DNA of 64,000 nt from Costus lasius (lineage: Eukaryota > Streptophyta > Magnoliopsida > Zingiberales > Costaceae). Both the position numbers and the translations under genes were made by a program. The notes beneath the pieces are model-generated. The model made no database searches, had not been told where the DNA came from, and saw only the letters and a program-made list of their open reading frames with translations. The first letter of the stretch is position 1, and each line of letters opens with the position of its first letter. The stretch covers positions 67,254,018 through 67,318,017 of the forward strand of contig CM050453.2 of NCBI GenBank assembly GCA_027563935.2, in the 5' to 3' direction. Shown here one piece after another: positions 57,072 to 64,000 of this stretch.

Positions 57072-60000
57072 CTAATGGTTGAGAAATCTCAAACCCATAT
57101 TATTACAGTGCTTCTCATGCTTCTGCTGCGCTAGAGGCTTAGTAAGCGGGTCTGCCAGATTGTCATCTGTATGTACCTTGCAGACTTTGATCTCGCCACG
57201 ATCAATGATCTCCCTGATCAAATGAAACCGTCTCTGTATGTGCTTGGACTTCTGGTGCGACCGTGGTTCCTTTGCCTGTGCTATTGCTCCAGTGTTATCA
57301 CAGAAGATAACCAAAGGATCTGCACTCGAAGGAACAACACCAAGTTCTCTCACGAACTTACGAATCCACACTGCCTCCTTGGATGCTTCCGAGGCTGCAA
57401 CAGACTCGGCTTCTGTTGTGGAATTAGCAACAGTTGACTGTTTGAAACTCTTCCACACCACTGCTCCTCCATTCAAGCTAAAAACATAGCCTGATTGCGA
57501 TCGGAAATCATCCTGGTCAGACTGGAACGAAGCGTCAGTATATCCTTCAATACTGAGTTCTTCCTGACCACCATATATCAAGAACATATCTTTGGTTCTC
57601 CACAGATATTTTAAGATGTTCTTGACCGCAATCCAGTGTGCCTGACCTGGATTACTTTGGAACCGACTGGTCACGCTTAACCCGTAAGCGACGTCTGGGC
57701 GAGTACACAACATCGCATACATTATGGACCCAATAGCCGAAGCATAAGGCGTATTGTCCATTTCATCTTTCTCAGTCTGTGTTTGTGGACACTGACTCTT
57801 TGAAAGATTCAGACCATGTCTGACTGGAAGATATCCTCTTTTAGAATTCTCTAAATGAAATCTCTCCAGGACTTTATCGATGTAAGTACTCTGGCACAGC
57901 CCGAGAAGCCTCTTAGATCTATCCCTGTAGATCTTCACACCTAACACATAGGCTGCTTCTCCTAGATCTTTCATCTGGAAACATTTCCTTAACCATGCCT
58001 TAACCGCATGCATTTCAGGAATGTCATTTCCAATGATCAAGATATCATCGACATAGAGGACTAGGAAAGTAATCACGCTCCCACTAAACCTCTTATATAC
58101 ACACGGGTCATCCTCGTTCTTGATGAAACCAAACTCAGTGACTGATTCATCAAAACGAATATTCCAGCTTCTTGATGCTTGTTTAAGTCCATAAATAGAC
58201 TTCTTCAACTTGCATATCTTATGACGATCTGATGGATTAGTGAAACCTTCTGGTTGTGTCATATACACATCCTCATCCAAATTTCCATTCAGGAAAGCTG
58301 TTTTCACATCCATTTGCCAGATCTCATAATCATAATATGCTGCTATCGCAAAAAGAATCCGAATAGACTTAAACATAGCTACTGGTGAGAAAGTTTCATC
58401 ATAATCTATCCCGTAGATTTGTTTGAAACCTTTCGCAACTAGCCTGCCTTTATAGGTAACCACGTTACCATCCATGTCAATCTTCTTCTTGAAGATCCAT
58501 TTACAGCCTATAGGGATAACTCCCGGAGGCGGATCAACCAAATCCCAGACTTGGTTATCTGACATGGAGTCCATCTCGGCTCGCATAGCTTCAAGCCATC
58601 TCGCTGACTCCGGTCCACTGACCGCATCCGCATAAGTGAGGGGTTCATCATGATCAATGATGTAGACTCCGTCATAGCGCTCAGGCTGTCGACGGATCCT
58701 TCCCGATCTTCGCGGTTCCCGTGATATCTGAGCCTCAGGTTGTTCAATAACCTGTTCTACCGGCTCAGGCTCATCCAACTGTGCTTGAGCACTTTGTCCT
58801 TCTTCTGGATTCTCATCCAACTTTATTTCTCTCCCACTGGCCTCTTGTAGAAGAAACTCCTTCTCAAGAAATATGGCCGTCCGAGCAACAAACACCTTGT
58901 TCTCTTTGGGATCGAAGAAATAATAACCCTTAGTTTCCTTAGGGTAACCGACAAAGATACATATGTCATATCTGCTCTCTAGTTTCCCAGAGGCGAGCTT
59001 TTTGACATAAGCCTCGCAGCCCCAGATCCTGATAAATGTCAAGCTTGGCTGTTTCCCATACCATAACTCATATGGCATCTTTGAAACGGCCTTGGATGGC
59101 ACTCGGTTTAGTACCTTTGCAGCTTTTTCCAGTGCAAATCCCCAAAAGGAGTATGGAAGAGTAGCCTGACTCATCATAGAACGAACCATATCAAGTAACG
59201 TTCTATTTCTCCTCTCGGACACACCATTCCATTGGGGTGTTCCTGGCGGAGTGAGCTGTGAGATAATCCCACACTCCTTCAGATAGTCAGTAAACGCATG
59301 ACTTAGGTATTCTCCACCTCGATCAGAACGAAGTGCCTTGATATTTCGGCCTAGCTGATTCTGTACTTCATTCTTGAACTCTTTGAACTTGTCAAAAGAT
59401 TCACTTTTATGTCTCATTACATAGACATACCCGTATCTACTGAAATCATCAGTAAAGGTAATGAAGTACTGATAGCCACCTCTGGCATGTTTACTAAATG
59501 GCCCACACACATCACTGTGTATAAGGTCAAGTAAACCTGAAGCCCTTTGACCTTTGTGAGGAAAAGGTGACTTCGTCATTTTACCCATTAAACAAGCCTT
59601 GCATGTATCAATCTCCTCATAGGAGAATGATCCCAGCAGTCCATGATCATGCAACCGCTTAATGCGTTTCTTGTTAATATGGCCTAAACGACTATGCCAT
59701 AGCAAGGTGCTGTCATCAGCATACTTGGCTTTCTTAATATCAATATTTTGTATAGAACATTCCATGTCCAACATGAATAACCCATTGTTAATTGAACCAG
59801 TTGCATAAACAATATTATCTAAAGATAAAACACACTTTGAAATATTGCATTCAAAGGAAAATCCCTTCCTGACAAGAGCAGGAATAGAGATAATATTTTT
59901 AGTAATACTGGGAACAAAGTAACAATTGTCTAGTTCCAATACAAGTCCAGATGGTAAAGAAATGAAATAGTCTCCTACAGCAACAGTAGCAACCCGTGCC

Positions 60001-60953
60001 CCGTTTCCAACGCTGAGGTCCACCTCATGCTGTCCCACCTGCCTTCTTCTCTTGAGTTCCTGTACATTTGAACAAATGTGAACTCCACATGCAGTGTCCA
60101 ACACCCATGATATAGAAGAAGAAAACATGACCTCAGTCACAAAAATACCTGAGCCAGAAGCGAAGCTTCCCCTCTTATCTCCTTGGAGCGCTTTACAGTC
60201 CTTTTTCCAGTGACCCAGCTGGCCACAGTGGAAACATCTGTATTCCTTGGACTGCTTCACCTTTTGTTTCAGAGCCTTGCTGTAATTCTTGACAGGGGTC
60301 TTGCCCTTCTTCCCCTTCTTCTTGTTCCTAGAAGGAACCATTAAGACAGAGGTCGAAGGCTTTCCCTTCAGAGTTTCCTCAGTAGTCAAGAGCATATTCA
60401 GCAGCTCTGCCGGAGTACAATCGATTTTGTTCATATTAAAGTTAATGATGAACGCGTCGAATGAAGGCGGGAGAGACTGCAGAATAATGTCTACAGCAAG
60501 CTCCTGATTGATGGTATGCCCCAGTTTCTCTAGAGCTTCCTTGTGCCCAATCATCTTGAGCACATGAGCTCCCACTGGGCTCCCTTCAGCCAGTTTGCTC
60601 TGAAAGAAAAGCTTTGTCAGATTATAGCGTTCTGTCCTCGCCTGTGCAGCATACAGCATCTTGAGGTTTGCTATCATGTCTATAGCAGACATATCCTCAT
60701 GCTGACGCTGCAGCGGTGGCGTCATAGACGCTAGCATCAGGCAAGCGACATCAATGCTATCATTGACGTGCTTTTCATAGGCTTCCCGAACCGCCCTTGC
60801 GGCGTTCGGGGCGGGCTGAGGCGGTATCGCCGTCTCGAGGACATACAGTTTCCTCTCTGCCTTAAGAACGATCTTAAGGTGTCCGTACCAGTCTGAGAAG
60901 TTCGGCCCAGCAAACTTCTCCCTTTCCAGTAGGGATCGCACATTGAAGCTCAT
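57072..60953 (-). CDS. A8 gag-pol polyprotein, intact, 1293 residues
   Basis: The only complete copia polyprotein in the window. Start ATG 60951-60953 is shared with all copies. Approximate residues: Gag 1-275 with lysine-rich segment 211-235 and CCHC zinc knuckle 240-253; aspartic protease with D286 in DTACG; integrase zinc finger H420, H425, C451, C454 and catalytic D481, D544, E580 (D-35-E spacing); integrase tail with the FVGYPKETKGYYF segment 667-680; reverse transcriptase with D882 in QMDVKTAF and YVDD 967-970; RNase H with D1140, E1181 and D1219. Length and order match the Angela/BARE lineage. Private differences include ANSTTEAESVA (others DSTTEAEYVA), next to but not at the catalytic glutamate, and RYDICIF (others RSDKCIF). 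Gag and Pol share one frame without a shift, so their ratio must be set in another way. Likely capable of making all proteins; activity is unproven. Confidence 0.96.
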   Translation of the reverse strand: MSFNVRSLLEREKFAGPNFSDWYGHLKIVLKAERKLYVLETAIPPQPAPNAARAVREAYEKHVNDSIDVACLMLASMTPPLQRQHEDMSAIDMIANLKMLYAAQARTERYNLTKLFFQSKLAEGSPVGAHVLKMIGHKEALEKLGHTINQELAVDIILQSLPPSFDAFIINFNMNKIDCTPAELLNMLLTTEETLKGKPSTSVLMVPSRNKKKGKKGKTPVKNYSKALKQKVKQSKEYRCFHCGQLGHWKKDCKALQGDKRGSFASGSGIFVTEVMFSSSISWVLDTACGVHICSNVQELKRRRQVGQHEVDLSVGNGARVATVAVGDYFISLPSGLVLELDNCYFVPSITKNIISIPALVRKGFSFECNISKCVLSLDNIVYATGSINNGLFMLDMECSIQNIDIKKAKYADDSTLLWHSRLGHINKKRIKRLHDHGLLGSFSYEEIDTCKACLMGKMTKSPFPHKGQRASGLLDLIHSDVCGPFSKHARGGYQYFITFTDDFSRYGYVYVMRHKSESFDKFKEFKNEVQNQLGRNIKALRSDRGGEYLSHAFTDYLKECGIISQLTPPGTPQWNGVSERRNRTLLDMVRSMMSQATLPYSFWGFALEKAAKVLNRVPSKAVSKMPYELWYGKQPSLTFIRIWGCEAYVKKLASGKLESRYDICIFVGYPKETKGYYFFDPKENKVFVARTAIFLEKEFLLQEASGREIKLDENPEEGQSAQAQLDEPEPVEQVIEQPEAQISREPRRSGRIRRQPERYDGVYIIDHDEPLTYADAVSGPESARWLEAMRAEMDSMSDNQVWDLVDPPPGVIPIGCKWIFKKKIDMDGNVVTYKGRLVAKGFKQIYGIDYDETFSPVAMFKSIRILFAIAAYYDYEIWQMDVKTAFLNGNLDEDVYMTQPEGFTNPSDRHKICKLKKSIYGLKQASRSWNIRFDESVTEFGFIKNEDDPCVYKRFSGSVITFLVLYVDDILIIGNDIPEMHAVKAWLRKCFQMKDLGEAAYVLGVKIYRDRSKRLLGLCQSTYIDKVLERFHLENSKRGYLPVRHGLNLSKSQCPQTQTEKDEMDNTPYASAIGSIMYAMLCTRPDVAYGLSVTSRFQSNPGQAHWIAVKNILKYLWRTKDMFLIYGGQEELSIEGYTDASFQSDQDDFRSQSGYVFSLNGGAVVWKSFKQSTVANSTTEAESVAASEASKEAVWIRKFVRELGVVPSSADPLVIFCDNTGAIAQAKEPRSHQKSKHIQRRFHLIREIIDRGEIKVCKVHTDDNLADPLTKPLAQQKHEKHCNNMGLRFLNH

Positions 60954-62758
60954 GGTGTTCGTTGCTGCAGGTATCTACAACAATGCAAGAACAACAAGGT
61001 CAGTATCAATGTTAAGAATCAATCAGGACTTAAGAAAGATTCTTTTTCTCACTATTTTATCTGGCTAAAAAATCCAGCAAAACAGCCCGAAAGAGTAGAA
61101 CTCTTTTAGTGAGATGGGATCCAGATTTCATACTTGGTCTCCGCGTCCCGCTCAGGCGAGATAAGATGCACAGAGAGTACAAGCACTAATCTCTGGTAGG
61201 CTGCCCTAGCCAATCGCCAACCCGTGCGATTCCCCTTCATCTGGGCAATCCAGCAGACTGTGCCAACTGAGTTGGTACAACACAATCTCTGACCCCACAG
61301 ATGGCTGCCTCCATGTGCTACCATATGCGCCACATATGTAGGCTACATGGTCAAGCTGACCCGACCTACTCCCTGGACCACCACGTGCTATGCTGAGCAA
61401 CGAGAAGCGATAAATCCCTTCTCTGTAACACGCAGGTGTAATCCCGCACCGTCTGAAGATAGATGGACGTGCCCACTGAGTGGGTACAACATGGCTCTAA
61501 CGATAATCAGAACAGTGAGGTTTCGCGTCAGAAGGCTAACGAGCTTGATATTTTAGCGTTGGATTTTAACGGTCTTTTATCTTCTTCACTATCATGCAAT
61601 TCCTATGGTGATAGCAGAAGATAAATAAATCATGCTGTTCTACTTATTTAAACAATAAAAGAAAGCATGGATCTTATGTGGTAAAAGCCCATAGCCTAAG
61701 TAAGACCTTAAGATACTTAAGTCTTCACTTGCTTTTCTTCATGGGACTTTAGCTGCTCATCTGGCCCAAACCAGGGCCCAAGCGCCATTTGCAGCTGAGG
61801 TGCGCCCACCAGGGAAAATGCGCCTGGTCCCAGAGTCGAACCCTGGACCTCCCACCTGGTCAAGCCACTGCTGCATGCGCCTCTGCCAAGTGTGCTCTAT
61901 GCTCTTGTCTGATTAACTTACAAATTAATCTATCTAGACAAGATTGACTCGCAGGTCAATTACATTTTATAAATTAATTAAACTGTGATTCGCAGATCAC
62001 AGAAATAAGAATTAATTTACAATAAAATTCAAGGCACGCAGGCCCCAGCACAGCACACATTAAACGGGCAGCCCACATAAGATTAAATAAACATACATAT
62101 GGCATCCAATCAGCATGTGATCCAATCATGAAAAATAAAATTTTGAAAAAACCCCATTGAGATTAATTTTATTTTTCCTTATTTGCCCTACAACCTTACA
62201 ACGGTCCATTACTAGGGATCCACTCATCCAACCTAGTCAGATCCACTGCCCTTGCATGCACCAAGTCCTAACTGACTTGAGTCGACCAAAAGGTCAACCA
62301 TGCATGCGCCAGGGCTGAACAACCCTCATGAGATCTGGCAAGCGGGTGTGACCCCGGGCCTAACTCATGTGCGTTCACTATTCGTCTCAATCAGACATCG
62401 CTACACGCCTATCTGCAGTCGACCTGTAGCCACCAGATGCTCGCGCACAGGTGCTATCTGGTCAACCCATCAAGGCTGTCAGATGGTCTGATCAGACTAT
62501 TGGATCTAACCTAGGGGATGACTTCAACCCTAATAACCTGTCTAAGGGTTTACAGTAAGGCCTTAGATCTATAGTGAGTCGCGCATGTCATATAGTTTTG
62601 ATAAAACAAAGATGCGCCTACATGCCAATATACATGCGCACATGAAACATAAAATAGGTTTCGGCATGATAGAAGTTAACATGATAAATTTACGCATGAT
62701 ATAGATCTAAGCATTCATGGAACACAAAATCAAAGCAATCATATAAATATGCATGTAA
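60954..62758 (-). other. A8 long 5' leader (about 1.8 kb)
   Basis: Contains sense upstream frames 61106-61333 (75 codons) and 61206-61400, hairpins 61263-61275 and 61472-61484, 50-nt stem-loop 61576-61625 and T-arm-like hairpin at about 61828-61856. Order and spacing agree with A2, A5 and A7. The outer stem of the first hairpin uses a G-U pair where A7 has G-C. Confidence 0.87.
61106..61333 (-). CDS. upstream frame in the A8 leader (75 codons), coding status unproven
   Basis: Same frame as described in A7, ending 152 bases before the gag start. A few residues differ between copies (RLARAAYQRL here, RLAGTAYQKL in A7). No recognised domain. Confidence 0.25.
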   Translation of the reverse strand: MAHMVAHGGSHLWGQRLCCTNSVGTVCWIAQMKGNRTGWRLARAAYQRLVLVLSVHLISPERDAETKYEIWIPSH

Positions 62759-62774
62759 CCTGCTCTGATACCAA
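62759..62774 (-). other. A8 primer-binding site (initiator tRNA-Met type)
   Basis: Element-sense TTGGTATCAGAGCAGG; compared with A2 and A7 one base is missing after TATCAGAGC. The 12 bases TGGTATCAGAGC that match the tRNA end are kept. One spacer base separates it from the LTR. Confidence 0.88.
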
Positions 62775-62775
62775 T

Positions 62776-64000
62776 TGAAGGTTCCCACATAAGGGGCGAA
62801 ACCCTAAAGTGGCGCAAACAAAAATGGGCAGCGGATTCAAGGGTTTCATAGGATCGATGAGCATGCATTATATGATCAACTTTTGAAGCATGAATAGAGA
62901 AGATGCGATTCATACCATGGCCATTTCTAGATGGCGCCTTGGAAGCAAGAGAACAACGAAGGTCTCCTCCAAATCGTCACACACAATATGAGCGACGGCT
63001 TGCTTCTTGTCGTCCCTTGTGCTAGCAAGGATCGTCCAAGGTGTCTTTAATCGAAAGGAAAGGGAGAGAGCAACTCCTTGCTTGGCAAAAACTTTCCTCT
63101 TGTCGTCTCCACTTCTCTCCACGAGATGTCTCTACTCGTCCAAAAATAAGAGAGGGCGACAAAGGCGTGAAGAGGCGACGTGAGAGAGAGGTGGTCACAT
63201 TGTGACATGCTTTCTAAAAATAGAAAGCCAACAATTCATGCGACCATGAATTTTTCCCTCAACGCAAATTCCTCTTCAATTGAACCATGCGCTCATATAA
63301 TGAGCTGGTTCATTTCGGTTTGGCCCAAGACCAAATAAACCAAGCAATATGGTCTAGATCTCAATTAAACCCAAAGGCTCTTGATCTGACCGTCAATCTC
63401 TTGATGCTCCTGATCTGACCGATCCAGCATCCATTCTCTCAATCGAAGCTTACCGATCTTAAGCCCTAATCAATCAGACATGATCAGACCAGATCTCACT
63501 TACAATCAGAGATTAAATCCCTTTAAACTGAACCTGAACAATTCAGTCCACACGATCTGACTTAAGTAAGCCATTTCATCAAATTGTGCGACCCTGAGGG
63601 TTTCCTTTAAATGTCGGTAACGATAACTCACGTCATCACGATCAGTGAGGGGTATCTAGCAACACATCACTGTCTCCCGATATAAAGGAAAGAGTCTTCC
63701 AAGACTACACCCAAAAACAGCACAAGTGTGAATCAACTTCACTAAGCATACATATTTCCTTTGCCACTGGATGTTCTTATTGGACAAGCGTGTCAAGCTT
63801 GTAGCTCCAATATGATGAGCATGATTAGATCAGATGAACACAGTCATCTGGGTATGGCCATACACTTTCTCATCATCTCATCCAGGGGGCCCCTTTAGAA
63901 CATCACACTCCTTAAACAAGGAGACGGCAATCCTATGTCTATCACTAGTGCCCTAACCTGACTCAAGCTCACCATCCAAGATAGTCTATAATCATTATAT
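62776..64000 (-). repeat. A8 5' LTR, cut by window edge
   Basis: Starts TGAAGGTTCCCACATAAG, as in the 3' LTR, and is followed for 1225 bases. Its remaining ~455 bases, the right target duplication and the rest of A7, A5 and A4 lie to the right. Confidence 0.95.

Larger units (their letters stand above)
55373..64000 (-). mobile_element. A8: apparently intact Angela-like copia element (runs off the window)
   Basis: Minus-strand copy inserted in A7. 3' LTR 55373-57051, PPT 57052-57062, uninterrupted gag-pol 57072-60953, leader 60954-62758, PBS 62759-62774, 5' LTR from 62776 cut by the window edge. Over the 1.2 kb of LTR that can be compared I see about five substitutions and one single-base indel (about 0.4%). 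Left target duplication candidate GAAAC. This is the innermost and most complete copy in the right nest. Confidence 0.95.

Overview
This is a plant repetitive-DNA window. I see no bacterial gene, no cellular gene, no tRNA or rRNA gene and no CRISPR array. Essentially every base belongs to a stack of nested LTR retrotransposons. The copia elements look like the Angela/BARE (Tork-side) lineage of Ty1/copia: gag-PR-IN-RT-RNaseH order in one frame, a TGTTGGGGTATGCCC LTR start, an initiator-Met-type primer site and an AGTGGGAGAT polypurine tract. The others are Athila/Tat-like Ty3/gypsy elements with a tRNA-Asp-type primer site. This suggests a large, repeat-rich angiosperm genome. A monocot would fit, but I cannot name the species.

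Labels used below: A1-A8 are Angela-like copies, B1 is a related but diverged copia element, C1 and C2 are Athila-like elements, and D is the oldest Athila-like host layer (+ strand).

Layout. D supplies the base layer: its integrase is at 20242-21300, resumes at 38004-38168, and is followed by a tail to 38288. Three independent insertions hit D. (1) B1 (+) ends at 20241. Its 5' LTR is interrupted by A1 (ends 2809) and by A2 (2911-12015, minus, complete, 5-bp duplication GGCAT). Its 3' LTR is interrupted by C1 (16955-19027, duplication GGATG). (2) C2 (21301-38003, minus, duplication TTCAT) carries only gag-protease and is itself split by A3 (from 23371) and an adjoining solo LTR (30636-32346, duplication ATTTC). 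(3) A4 (from 38289, minus) is split by A5 (from 42730, minus). A5 is split by the solo LTR A6 (47493-49206, plus, duplication ACCAT) and by A7 (from 51379, plus). A7 is split by A8 (from 55373, minus), which runs off the right edge. The right end is therefore five layers deep: D > A4 > A5 > A7 > A8.

How it works together. Each full Angela-like unit has a ~1.7-kb LTR, a primer-binding site, an unusually long ~1.8-kb leader, one 1293-codon gag-pol frame, a polypurine tract and a second LTR. Only A8 (57072-60953) has the whole frame open. A2, A3, A4 and A5 carry nonsense codons or frameshifts. LTR pairs compared by eye differ by about 0.4% (A2, A8) or 0.9% (A3), so the bursts are recent; C2's LTRs differ by several percent.

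The less ordinary material lies in the non-coding parts. The Angela leader holds a duplicated bulged hairpin with compensatory changes, a 50-nt stem-loop, two overlapping conserved upstream frames and a tRNA T-arm-like hairpin. The LTRs hold conserved palindromes and hairpins whose pairing is kept although bases change. The Athila-like LTRs carry arrays of paired palindromes. The A3 locus carries a 2-kb direct duplication plus an inverted primer-site segment. All counts were made by eye.
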